The translations under genes were made by a program, and so were the position numbers. From positions 1-15,382 of the forward strand of contig JAAKFL010000025.1 of assembly GCA_011065065.1 (NCBI GenBank): a stretch of DNA of 15,382 nt. Reading direction: 5' to 3'. This DNA is from Chlamydiota bacterium. GTDB lineage: Bacteria > Chlamydiota > Chlamydiia > Chlamydiales > SLFE01. The notes beneath the pieces are model-generated. The model worked only from the letters and a program-made list of their open reading frames with translations. It was not told where the DNA came from and did no database searches. Below, piece by piece: positions 1-7,315 of this stretch (position 1 is its first letter; every line of letters starts with the position of its first letter).

Positions 1-63
1 ATCAATCCTTATCGGTCCACTTGTTATGACTCACCAAAATTCATGCGATTGATAAGACAGTAA

Positions 64-1593
64 TTAGTAAATGTTAGCGTCTTCAGGGCTACTTCCATTA
101 TAGTCTTCGCAATAGTAGATCAACATGACTTTTCGAAGTTCGCCATAAGCATAAAGCAGGGGAGCCATGCCAAGGTACCTCACATTTTTGAAATAAGGTT
201 CCAAGGCTGTTTGATACCGTTCTTCTGTGGTCTCTTTCATGGGAATTTCCACATAAGCAACAAAAAATCCTGATTGACCCAAGCGCTCATCCGCTAGAGA
301 TGGCCAATAAGAAAACTGATTCTTTCGCCTCCCCTCAAGATTCAAAAAGTAAGCCCTTTTTTGTCCCGGAGCATAAAAACTCAATAACGAACTCATCTGA
401 TAGGTGTCACTCACGAGAAACTGTTTATCGGGATCATAATCGACGTCCTCTAATCCAGCGGCGATATGATTCCACCCCATGCATTCATTCAGCCGATTCA
501 GTTTTGGAGCGATCATGGGACCCCAATTATACATTTGCCCCATTGGAATGGAAAAGATAAGTCCCACTAAAAGGAGCGACACACTGAGACCAACATAAAG
601 CCATTTCCGTCCCCAGGAAACAAATTCACAGAGATACCATACGAGAAAGACTGTCGCAGTTGGATACACAAAAACGCACCAGTTCCCCTGCATTTTTTGA
701 AACAGAGATAAAGTTTGGTACACAAGAAGGATCAGAAAGCTCACAATCCCACAAAACTTGATGGGTAACGGGACCTTTCGCCACTTTCTGAACAAAGTGA
801 CAAAAGCAATAAGCAATAAGACAAAAAAGATGGGCGAGATTAAAGCCGCTTGTGCTCCCAGAAAATCAAAAAAGTTCCCTTGAAAGAGAGCCGTTTTTTT
901 CACGACAGCACTTCCTCCGAGCATTGTCGTCCAGACATGTTGAAAAGTGGGCCAACCCCGCTCAGCATTCCAAACGATCGTCGGCAGTAGCCCCAACAAT
1001 GAAATGAAAACGCCCGGGATAATCCACCACGATCGCAGCACGGAGATCACGATCATCGTACAAAAAACGAGCACCCAAATGAGATAAATCGGCCATTTAA
1101 AAAGAGCTCCGAACCCAACCAAAAGTCCCAAGAGAAGATAATGCGGTCTGGTTTGTGAGTGCAAAGCTTTCACCACCACAAGGCAAGAGAGTATCCAAAA
1201 CAGGACCATCCCCACATCCGTTGTGGCATAATAAGAGGCAAAGAATCCCATGGGGCTCAGTGCACTGATCAAACCTGCCCAAAAAGCAGTTCTTTCTTTA
1301 AGGCCTGCTGACACTGCTAACCAGTAGACCGAAAGTGAAATCAGAAACGAAAGGACCACCGCTCCGATCCGCACTCCTAAAACTGTATCACCAAATAATT
1401 TTGTACCCAACCAAATTTCCCAAGCTATGGCGGGAGGCTTACTGTAATAACCCCAATCAATATATTGGCTCCATGTCCAGTACTGCGCTTCGTCGGGGGC
1501 GAGCTGAAGACTTGAGAACTGAATCCAGCAGATCATTAACACAGCTTTGATCAAGAGAATGCATATAAGTAGATAAGAATACTTTTGCCGCAT
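64..1593 (-). CDS. GT39/ArnT-like membrane glycosyltransferase
   Basis: A 509-residue polytopic inner-membrane protein of the dolichyl-phosphate-mannose mannosyltransferase superfamily (PMT_2, like ArnT). Family members move a sugar from a polyprenyl-phosphate donor to a lipid or protein acceptor on the periplasmic side. Seen here: a first membrane helix at about residues 8-30, then the family signature PDEAQYW at residues 33-39, whose adjacent Asp34-Glu35 is the catalytic acidic pair of the first periplasmic loop. A Tyr- and Pro-rich stretch (GYYSKPP, from about residue 48) and many further hydrophobic helices up to about residue 360 follow. The last 150 residues are mostly soluble. Length fits the family (500-550). 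The ATG at 1591-1593 has no clear ribosome binding site. The gene stands alone and is divergent from the NRPS-like operon. Donor and acceptor cannot be told from sequence; lipid A or another envelope glycan is plausible. Confidence 0.85.
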   Translation of the reverse strand: MRQKYSYLLICILLIKAVLMICWIQFSSLQLAPDEAQYWTWSQYIDWGYYSKPPAIAWEIWLGTKLFGDTVLGVRIGAVVLSFLISLSVYWLAVSAGLKERTAFWAGLISALSPMGFFASYYATTDVGMVLFWILSCLVVVKALHSQTRPHYLLLGLLVGFGALFKWPIYLIWVLVFCTMIVISVLRSWWIIPGVFISLLGLLPTIVWNAERGWPTFQHVWTTMLGGSAVVKKTALFQGNFFDFLGAQAALISPIFFVLLLIAFVTLFRKWRKVPLPIKFCGIVSFLILLVYQTLSLFQKMQGNWCVFVYPTATVFLVWYLCEFVSWGRKWLYVGLSVSLLLVGLIFSIPMGQMYNWGPMIAPKLNRLNECMGWNHIAAGLEDVDYDPDKQFLVSDTYQMSSLLSFYAPGQKRAYFLNLEGRRKNQFSYWPSLADERLGQSGFFVAYVEIPMKETTEERYQTALEPYFKNVRYLGMAPLLYAYGELRKVMLIYYCEDYNGSSPEDANIY

Positions 1594-1655
1594 AAACTGA
1601 GTGTATCATTTCAGTCTCAAGATGTCGATTCTTGGGGCAACAATGTCTTGGAAAA

Positions 1656-1899
1656 TTTTTAACGCAAAGACGCGAAGACGCGAAGACGCAAAGATTAATA
1701 CTTAAGCGTATTTGATCACGAAGTGATCTCGAACTTTTAGACGCAGATGACACAGATGAGCGCAGATGGTGAGCCTTATTCAAGGCTCACCATCTGCGCT
1801 CATCTGTGTCATCTGCGTCTAAAAAGCTCATGGACCGTTGGTCCAAGTCTGGTGCACCATTCTTTGCGTCTTCGCGTCTTTGCTCCTTTGCGTTAAAAA
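1656..1899. repeat. Outer arms of nested palindrome, 8-bp word repeat
   Basis: Arms 1656-1694 and 1861-1899 form an inverted repeat of 39 bp with 36 matches. Each arm is built of an 8-bp word of the type cgcRaaga; the left arm has four perfect-length tandem copies (1663-1694), and T5/A5 runs close both outer ends. It surrounds the inner hairpin at 1735-1824 with almost the same centre. Smaller hairpins sit between the arms: gatcac-gaa-gtgatc at 1714-1728, tggacc-gtt-ggtcca at 1831-1845, and the palindrome tggtgcacca at 1850-1859. The structure fills most of the 424-bp divergent gap 1594-2017. No coding capacity is credible there; open frames across it merely read the repeat. I see no convincing promoter for either flanking gene, although AT-rich DNA at 1900-1980 is where the rightward promoter should be. 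Confidence 0.9.
1735..1824. repeat. Perfect 43-bp inverted repeat, 4-bp loop
   Basis: Bases 1735-1777 and 1782-1824 are exact reverse complements, separated only by attc (1778-1781). Each arm holds three variants of a 9-10 bp word: acgcagatg, acacagatg and agcgcagatg. The same word family recurs at 7265-7317. Such a stem could form a cruciform or a long RNA hairpin if transcribed. No transposase or target-site duplication is evident, so it is listed as a repeat and not as an insertion sequence. A role as a bidirectional transcription barrier between the divergent genes is possible but unproven. Confidence 0.95.
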
Positions 1900-2004
1900 C
1901 TTATAAATCAACGTTTTACAAAAAAAACTCTTAAGCTCAAATTCCGAGATTTGTCATAAATAAAAGAATCATGATATCCAGTGGAATAAGTCGATAGTAC
2001 AACC

Positions 2005-2011
2005 GGTGGGG
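2005..2011 (+). promoter_or_regulatory. Ribosome binding site choosing the ATG at 2018
   Basis: The G-rich stretch ggtgggg lies 6 bases before the ATG at 2018, a good spacing. An in-frame GTG at 2006 lies inside this stretch and would add four residues, so the ATG is preferred. Confidence 0.55.
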
Positions 2012-2017
2012 ACTCGA

Positions 2018-4558
2018 ATGTTATCACTAGAGCGGCGAGGGCAACTTCCTGAAGAGTTGCAGCTCAGCTTGAAAAAACAAGTCCTTCCTCATCTCCTCGA
2101 GGAAGTTTGTAGGCGGACCCCCGACCAAATTGCTCTCTCCACCCCCAATAAATCCTATTCTTTCCAACAGCTCGATGAACAATCCGACCAGATTGCCAGG
2201 CATCTTGTTTCTCATGGAATTGAAATCGGCTCCCGTGTTGCCGTGTTTTCAGAGCCGTCATGGGAATCCATTATTGCGCTCTTCGGAGTCTTAAAAGCCG
2301 GTGCCAGTTATCTCGCTCTTGATCCCGTTTCCCAAAAAAGTCAAATTTCATCAATTCTAGAAAAAGCACAACCAAGCCTTCTTATCGCAGGTGACCAAAA
2401 AGTTCCAGGCTATCTAAGCGATGAGCTTAAAGTATTAAACATCAATGAGATTTTATCAGGAGAACTCTTAGAGGCCATCGAATTAACAATCAATCCACAA
2501 GATACTGCATTGATTGTGTTTAAGAGTGGTGTGAAGGGAATTGAACTGACTCATCAGGGAGTCATGAACTTGGTCTTTTGGTATCGAAGTGCTCATGGTT
2601 TTGGGTCTCAAGATACTGCACCATTAATGGCAAGGCCCCGTTGTGAAACGGCGATGACAGAAATACTGATCTATTTATGCAATGGTGTCACGGTTAAGAT
2701 TCCTCCTTGCAACCTCGTTCAATCTCCTCAAGATCTCAAGCAATGGATTTGTGATGAGAGAATCAGTTTGATTTCCCTACCTACTTCCACTGCAGAAGAG
2801 CTGATTGATGAACAATGGCCCAAGGAAGGTCCCTTAAGAATACTATTCACCAGAGGAGATCGACTCAAGAAACCTCCTCCTAGTTCCCTTCCTTTTCATG
2901 TGATCAATAGCTATGGGCTTGCAGAGTGTGGGGGTGTTTCGGCGGAATATCTTGTGAAGCATGACGAAGAGTCCTTGATCATTCCTATCGGGCACACGAT
3001 TTCTAACGTGAAAGGCTATGTATTCGACACTGGTTTCCAAGAAGTGGCGCATGGAGAAAGTGGTCAGTTGTGTCTAGGTGGTTTGGGATTAGCGAAGGGA
3101 TATTTGGATGAAGAGATGAATCATGAAAAATTCGTGATTCACACCCGTATTGGGAAAAGGCCAGAAAGATTGTTTTTAACAGGGGACCTCGTTCGAAAGC
3201 GAAATGACGGTAAGTTAGAATTATTAGGGAAAATTGATCAGCAAGAATCCATAGGAGATTCTCAAGTGGGTCTTACGGCTGTTGAAAGCATTATCAATTC
3301 TCATGTTGGAATTTTACATGCCGTTGTTCAACCTGTGAAGATAAATGATGAAACGGTTCTGGTGGCTTATTGGGTCGGGAAAGAAAATGCTTCGGTTTCA
3401 GAAGGAAACTTGAAAAGGTCTTTAAAAAGAAGGCTTCCCGCGCATATGGTCCCCAGACATTTGATTCAACTGACTCAATTTCCCATCGGAGGTGATGGAA
3501 AAATCAGCATTGAACAACTCCCGATACCCCATGATCATGAGTCCATGAATGACGCAGAAGATCTTCCCACAAACGCGATTGAAAAACAATTGGCACATCT
3601 CTGGGAATCAGTGTTAGAAATTTCCCCCATAGGAATTCACAAGAGTTTCTTTGATCTCGGTGGAAATTCTTTAACCGCTGCACGGCTCCTCCTAAAAATT
3701 AATCAGCATTTCGGTAAAGGATTTTCATCAACCACCTTTTTTGAGCATGATACCATTGCCAAAATGAGAAAACTCATAGTTGAACCTGATGCACAGCCCA
3801 CACAAAAAGCCGTTGTAGCTATCCGAAAAGAGGGGCGTCAACCACCACTCATTTGTCTTCACGGATTTGTCGGGGGATCTTATTTTTATTACGCTCTATC
3901 ACGACATCTTCATGAGGATATCCCCCTGTATGCGATTGATGCGACAGATACAGAGGGATCGATAGAAGAGATCGCTCTTCGAACCGTTAAAAAAATCAAA
4001 CAGATTTCTCCAAAGGGACCATATTCTCTTCTCGGTCAAGGGGTCGGAGCCTATTTAACTTATGAAGTTGCCAGACTTCTTAATCGTGAAGTTTCGTTTG
4101 TAGGAATACTCGACACTTTTGCTCCCAATTACCCCAAATACCACTCTTTTCTTAAACGATTACAGATTCAGACCAACTATTTTTTCCAATTAAACGGGCA
4201 CGAGAAGAAAGAGTATATGATTCAAAAAATGGAGAATTTAGAACACAAAACAAGTCAAGTCTTCGGGTTGTCAAAAAAAGAGAATCCTACTGAGAATATC
4301 ATTTCGGATAACCTAAAGTGGACACAAAAAAAAGTCATGGCCTCCTATTCACCAAAACCGTGTGACTTAGAGCTCACAATTTTTAGCGCTCAAGAGAAAA
4401 AAAATGACCTTGAGTACGATCCATCCTTAGGATGGAAAGAAATGACACAAAAGCTCAAGATTGAAAAAATCGTCGGATCGCACGCTACTCTCCTTGAAAA
4501 ACCTAACATTAAAGCCTTCGCCGAAAAACTGAACCATTTGCTCATTCAACAAAAATGA
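2018..4558 (+). CDS. NRPS-like A-PCP-TE protein, degenerate active sites
   Basis: An 846-residue single-module nonribosomal peptide synthetase-like protein. Domains: adenylation about 21-501, carrier (PCP) about 515-590, type I thioesterase about 608-846. No condensation domain. Adenylation motifs A2 (LKAGASYLALDP), A5 (NSYGLAE, 297-303), A6 (GLGLAKGYL), A7 (LTGDL, 387-391) and the A10 lysine (K495) are recognisable. The A3 phosphate loop reads KSGVKG (169-174) where the family has TSG(S/T)TGxPKG, so about four residues are missing. A4 (FDAS) reads CETA, and the A8 loop after GKIDQQ lacks the usual RGxRIELGEIE pattern. The carrier site LGGNSL is intact (Ser551). The thioesterase has GQGVG, with Gly675 at the nucleophile position; Asp699 and His822 remain. 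The frame is fully open, so this is not simple decay. It heads the operon, followed by the phosphopantetheinyl transferase 8 bp later. Product unknown; true peptide synthesis by this protein alone looks unlikely. Confidence 0.85.
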   Translation: MLSLERRGQLPEELQLSLKKQVLPHLLEEVCRRTPDQIALSTPNKSYSFQQLDEQSDQIARHLVSHGIEIGSRVAVFSEPSWESIIALFGVLKAGASYLALDPVSQKSQISSILEKAQPSLLIAGDQKVPGYLSDELKVLNINEILSGELLEAIELTINPQDTALIVFKSGVKGIELTHQGVMNLVFWYRSAHGFGSQDTAPLMARPRCETAMTEILIYLCNGVTVKIPPCNLVQSPQDLKQWICDERISLISLPTSTAEELIDEQWPKEGPLRILFTRGDRLKKPPPSSLPFHVINSYGLAECGGVSAEYLVKHDEESLIIPIGHTISNVKGYVFDTGFQEVAHGESGQLCLGGLGLAKGYLDEEMNHEKFVIHTRIGKRPERLFLTGDLVRKRNDGKLELLGKIDQQESIGDSQVGLTAVESIINSHVGILHAVVQPVKINDETVLVAYWVGKENASVSEGNLKRSLKRRLPAHMVPRHLIQLTQFPIGGDGKISIEQLPIPHDHESMNDAEDLPTNAIEKQLAHLWESVLEISPIGIHKSFFDLGGNSLTAARLLLKINQHFGKGFSSTTFFEHDTIAKMRKLIVEPDAQPTQKAVVAIRKEGRQPPLICLHGFVGGSYFYYALSRHLHEDIPLYAIDATDTEGSIEEIALRTVKKIKQISPKGPYSLLGQGVGAYLTYEVARLLNREVSFVGILDTFAPNYPKYHSFLKRLQIQTNYFFQLNGHEKKEYMIQKMENLEHKTSQVFGLSKKENPTENIISDNLKWTQKKVMASYSPKPCDLELTIFSAQEKKNDLEYDPSLGWKEMTQKLKIEKIVGSHATLLEKPNIKAFAEKLNHLLIQQK

Positions 4559-4566
4559 GATAATAA

Positions 4567-5259
4567 ATGAAGTGGGAAGAAATCAAAGGCGCTTTTAGCC
4601 ATCCAGAGGATGGTGTCATCATCTGGTGCTATGCATTAGAAGATTATCAAGATGACATCCCAGAATTTTGGGGATTGTTAACCGAAAAGGAATGTGAACG
4701 AGCACATCAGTTCATTTTCCCTTTGGATCAGAACAAATATATCCTGACAAGAGCCTTCTTACGGCTCCTAATTGCCGACATTCTGAAAATGGATCCCCAT
4801 TCCGTTCCACTACGGCAAAACGATTTTGGGAAACCGATACTTCCGTCAAACGAACTCTTTTTTAATCTTTCCCACGTCGGCACAACCATCTATATCGCGA
4901 CAACTCAACTCTGCGATATTGGAATTGACGTAGAAAAAATTCCGCAGAATTCGGAAAATCAAGAACTGCTTCAACAACTTTATCCCACATTTGCCCGTAA
5001 CACTATCAACCCAAATGAAGACTTTGCTCGGCTATGGACCCAAACGGAAGCTTACTTGAAAGCTTTGGGAATTGGTTTTCACGGAGATAACATTCCCACA
5101 CACATTCTCGACCCCCACGCCCCCCTAAACACCTGGCAAAAATCGCTCTATAGCTTTCAACCAGAACCACATATCATAGGCTCCCTGGCTCTCGTTGACC
5201 AATTAGACCCAAATGTATCATTCTACAGTTATAGACCTCAACTTACCACCAGTGCCTAA
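4567..5259 (+). CDS. Sfp-type 4'-phosphopantetheinyl transferase
   Basis: A 230-residue cytoplasmic enzyme that moves the phosphopantetheine arm of coenzyme A onto a carrier-protein serine, here most simply Ser551 of the gene before it. Two-domain pseudo-dimer length, typical of the Sfp/Gsp group. Seen: FGKP (87-90), the P1-type motif NLSH (100-103), the metal motif GIDVEKI with Asp121 and Glu123, and the P3 motif WTQTEAYLKALGIG (from W157) with Glu161 and Lys165. The three acidic metal ligands are present, so activity is likely. The usual KEA is TEA here (Thr160 for Lys), an unusual but probably tolerated change. The start lies 8 bp after the NRPS-like stop, with a short GAGA upstream at 4557-4560, which points to co-translation. 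The following gene starts after a single base. Confidence 0.9.
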   Translation: MKWEEIKGAFSHPEDGVIIWCYALEDYQDDIPEFWGLLTEKECERAHQFIFPLDQNKYILTRAFLRLLIADILKMDPHSVPLRQNDFGKPILPSNELFFNLSHVGTTIYIATTQLCDIGIDVEKIPQNSENQELLQQLYPTFARNTINPNEDFARLWTQTEAYLKALGIGFHGDNIPTHILDPHAPLNTWQKSLYSFQPEPHIIGSLALVDQLDPNVSFYSYRPQLTTSA

Positions 5260-5260
5260 A

Positions 5261-6115
5261 ATGAAAGCTCTCTCAATAGATGATTGTGATTTCATTCGCA
5301 ATGTCTTCGAGCGGCATCCCCCGGTCTTTTCAGAATTCACCTTCAGCAATCTCTTTATGTGGAAAGAAAATCGCCACACATTTTTCTGTGAGATTGACAA
5401 CACCGTGATCTTCCTCATTCAAGATGCTCAGGAAAATTATCTTGTGTTTGGACCTCCTTTTGGCCCTTTAAGCCTGGACCAAGTCATCCCAAAGCTTCCC
5501 GTAAAAGTCGAAAAAGCGGTTCGTACTAGCTTGCCAACAAAAGAGATCCCAGGCTGGGAATTTTCCACAAGTCCGGACGATGCCGATTATGTTTACAAAG
5601 TGTCGGATCTCATTGAATTTCCCGATCATCTTTACCATAGAAAAAGGCAATTAATGCGGGGGTGTTTAAGTCGCTACGATTGTCAATATGAAGAATTGCA
5701 CGAAGAAAATATTTATGAATGTCGACAACTCCAAAAACGGCTTTTTGAAGAGAGCGATCAAACGGAGAGTTCACGGCAGGAACATATCGCTGCTGAGCGG
5801 TTGATTGAGAACATTGATCATTTTGATGTTTTTGGCGGAGTCATCCGCATCAATCGGCAAGTTGAAGGTTTTATGATTGGGAAAACTTTGAATGCTACGA
5901 CGGCTGTAGGCCATGTCGAAAAAACCAATCCTGAGATTCATGGACTCTCTACATTGATGCATCATTGGTTTGCGAAATATTCGCTTGAAAGTTACGAATA
6001 CTTTAATGTTGAACAAGATTTAGGATTGCCGGGACTTCGGCAGTCCAAAAGCAGCTTTTTCCCGGACCACATGGTGGTCAAGTGGGAAGGAAATTTAGTA
6101 CATAACCAATTTTAA
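5261..6115 (+). CDS. DUF2156 protein (LPG synthase C-terminal-like)
   Basis: A 284-residue protein of the DUF2156 family, which shares the tandem GNAT-like fold of the lysyl-phosphatidylglycerol synthase catalytic domain. Family signatures seen: the N-terminal FSNLFMWKEN region, DYVYKVSDLIEF followed by YHRKRQ in the middle, GHVEKTNPEIHG, and near the end FNVEQDLGLPGLRQSK, where most relatives carry an NREEDLG-type motif. No membrane helices, so it lacks the flippase part of full MprF. The ATG at 5261, one base after the previous stop, is chosen over an in-frame ATG at 5213 that lies inside the preceding gene; neither has a good ribosome binding site. Biochemical role is not established for this family; aminoacyl or acyl transfer is inferred from fold. 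Its operon position suggests it could use a group carried by the NRPS-like protein, but that is speculation. Confidence 0.8.
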   Translation: MKALSIDDCDFIRNVFERHPPVFSEFTFSNLFMWKENRHTFFCEIDNTVIFLIQDAQENYLVFGPPFGPLSLDQVIPKLPVKVEKAVRTSLPTKEIPGWEFSTSPDDADYVYKVSDLIEFPDHLYHRKRQLMRGCLSRYDCQYEELHEENIYECRQLQKRLFEESDQTESSRQEHIAAERLIENIDHFDVFGGVIRINRQVEGFMIGKTLNATTAVGHVEKTNPEIHGLSTLMHHWFAKYSLESYEYFNVEQDLGLPGLRQSKSSFFPDHMVVKWEGNLVHNQF

Positions 6116-6169
6116 AAATTTAACCGCGAAACAAACCAGTCCTCTTAAAACCCCTATCGGGAAATAACC

Positions 6170-6263
6170 ACATCCTGTCCATCCTTACTATCCTTCTATC
6201 CTGTTTTTTTTAGCACATGAGAACAGGATAATAGGATAATAAGGATGAACAGGATGTTTTTTT
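6170..6263 (+). terminator. Large imperfect hairpin plus T-run ending the operon
   Basis: Arms 6170-6205 and 6222-6257 pair at 32 of 36 positions around a 16-base loop and are followed by seven T (6257-6263). It lies 54 bp after the DUF2156 stop codon, so it can act as an intrinsic terminator. The arms are made of repeated aggat/atcct words (aggataat, aggatg, caggatg), the same word family as the single arm at 8921-8954. Minus-strand transcripts could pair as well, with G-U at three of the mismatched sites. Confidence 0.75.
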
Positions 6264-6270
6264 AAAAGGT

Positions 6271-6363
6271 TTATAATAAATGACTGGCAATTTCGAGGAT
6301 AGTGATACATCGTTTACCCGGTCCATAATGCCAAAAAATACGGTAGGCACCGGGTGTTCGATT
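6271..6363 (-). pseudogene. Possible remnant of a RelE/ParE-like toxin
   Basis: Thirty open codons on the minus strand end at a TAA (6271-6273). The core reads GAYRIFWHYGPGKR then ITILEIASH, which resembles the C-terminal strands of RelE/ParE-family toxins (pattern YRIFY, then a short turn, then a hydrophobic strand). A stop codon lies directly upstream in this frame (6364-6366); a plausible continuation (KKRQLFVLPVLKS) is found one frame over at about 6364-6405, suggesting a frameshifted relic. No antitoxin is visible. It occupies most of the gap before the next gene and is far too short to be functional. The match is by eye only and could be chance. Confidence 0.35.
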
Positions 6364-6421
6364 TTAGAACCGGAAGTACAAACAGCTGTCGTTTTTTTTC
6401 TATTTCCAGTATAAAGAACAC

Positions 6422-7276
6422 ATGACACTATCATCTGAAGAACTCAATCTCCTTAATCACCAAGGCTTTATTGCTGGCCCCGGTGAATCAGAATCGGATT
6501 TCAAAAAAAGAGTTGAATACTGTCGGGGACTCAAAGAAGAGATGGAAGAGCTTCCTGCAGATGAAATCCTGAAAGAATCACACGCTCTCACCCGTACATG
6601 GTTCGACATCGCCCCCGATTGGATTCCCTGTCTTTTTAGTAACCACCAGCTGGCTTTGTGGCACGGAGGATGTGCTTGGATTTTTCAAAAGGATGATCGG
6701 ACTCCGACCGGAGCCTTTCTTCAGTTAAGAAAAACATTTTATCGAAATTCCACATTCCTAGGCATTTACAAACGCAACGAATTTATCGCCCACGAGCTTT
6801 GTCATGTGGGAAGAATGATGTTCGAGGAACCTCGTTTCGAGGAGGTACTCGCTTATCAAACGGCCTCTTCACCACTGCAAAGAATTTTTGGCCCCTTAGT
6901 CCGGTCGGCCACCGAGGCGATTATTTTTGTGATCACCATCATGATGCTTCTGATGGTCGATATCATGATCCTGGCCTCGGGTTATTTCTCTATCTACCAT
7001 CAATTGATGTGGTTTAAACTTATTCCTCTGGGATTGATCCTCTTTGCTTTGGGAAGGTTGCTGAATGCAAGATCAACCTTTAAAAAAAGTTTCAATCAGC
7101 TGGAAAAAGTTTTGGGCTCACCGGAATTGACACGTGCTGTGATTTACCGGCTGACAGATCAAGAGATTGATGACTTTGCAAAGATGAGTTCGGATGAAAT
7201 CCGATCTTTTGTCGAACAATCAAAGGAGAAAGAACTTCGTTGGCAACAAATTTACACTTATTTTAGCCGCAGATAA
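6422..7276 (+). CDS. Unrecognised membrane protein with HELCH zincin-like motif
   Basis: A 284-residue protein I cannot assign to a named family. Residues 1-160 are soluble and contain FIAHELCHVG (121-130), an HExxH metal-binding motif with His124, Glu125 and His128, followed by EEPRFEEVLAY, where Glu140 or Glu141 could be the third zinc ligand, as in gluzincin-like proteases. Two strongly hydrophobic helices follow at about 163-187 and 196-215, then a charged, probably cytoplasmic tail. There is no N-terminal signal peptide, so the HELCH domain is probably cytoplasmic or at the membrane face. It could be a membrane-bound peptidase or a metal-binding protein without protease activity. The ATG at 6422 has only a weak AAAGAA upstream. 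It stands alone, convergent with rpoN, with its last codons running into a palindromic repeat. Confidence 0.7.
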   Translation: MTLSSEELNLLNHQGFIAGPGESESDFKKRVEYCRGLKEEMEELPADEILKESHALTRTWFDIAPDWIPCLFSNHQLALWHGGCAWIFQKDDRTPTGAFLQLRKTFYRNSTFLGIYKRNEFIAHELCHVGRMMFEEPRFEEVLAYQTASSPLQRIFGPLVRSATEAIIFVITIMMLLMVDIMILASGYFSIYHQLMWFKLIPLGLILFALGRLLNARSTFKKSFNQLEKVLGSPELTRAVIYRLTDQEIDDFAKMSSDEIRSFVEQSKEKELRWQQIYTYFSRR

Positions 7277-7279
7277 ACA

Positions 7280-7312
7280 CAGATGTCCGCAGATTTTATC
7301 TGCGGACATCTG
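7280..7312. terminator. Shared palindrome between convergent genes
   Basis: Bases 7280-7294 and 7298-7312 are perfect 15-bp complements with a TTT loop. The wider repeat, from about 7266 to 7318, contains the stop codons of both convergent genes (TAA at 7274-7276 on plus, TAG at 7316-7318 on minus). Its words (cgcagat, cacagatg, gacgcagatg) match the inner palindrome at 1735-1824. A bidirectional terminator function fits the position, though no long T-run follows the stem on either strand. Confidence 0.6.
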
Positions 7313-7315
7313 CGT

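Noticed and set aside
1..63. Open frame 1 on the plus strand ending in TAA at 61-63, directly abutting the glycosyltransferase stop
   Set aside because: Only 20 codons are visible with no recognisable motif; a second frame is also open for 16 codons. It may be the tail of a convergent gene, but nothing supports it.
1457..1783. 108-codon open frame on the minus strand across the start of the glycosyltransferase and the palindrome
   Set aside because: It reads through the repeat and the antisense of a real gene; the translation is low-complexity and has no domain.
1656..1899. CRISPR array or insertion sequence
   Set aside because: The words are too short and lack spacers of regular length; there is no transposase, and the arms are composed of tandem words rather than typical terminal repeats.
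2006..2017. GTG at 2006 as start of the NRPS-like gene
   Set aside because: It lies inside the G-rich ribosome binding site of the ATG at 2018, which has the proper spacing.
3580..3605. TTGGCAC as a sigma-54 -24 element
   Set aside because: It lies inside the carrier domain coding region, and no TTGC-type -12 element follows at the required spacing.
5213..5260. ATG at 5213 as start of the DUF2156 gene
   Set aside because: It would overlap the preceding gene by 47 bases and add 16 residues that do not look like the family; the ATG at 5261 follows the previous stop by one base.
6280..6414. Small plus-strand open frame of about 44 codons before the HELCH gene
   Set aside because: No ribosome binding site, no recognisable sequence, and the opposite strand gives a better protein-like reading.
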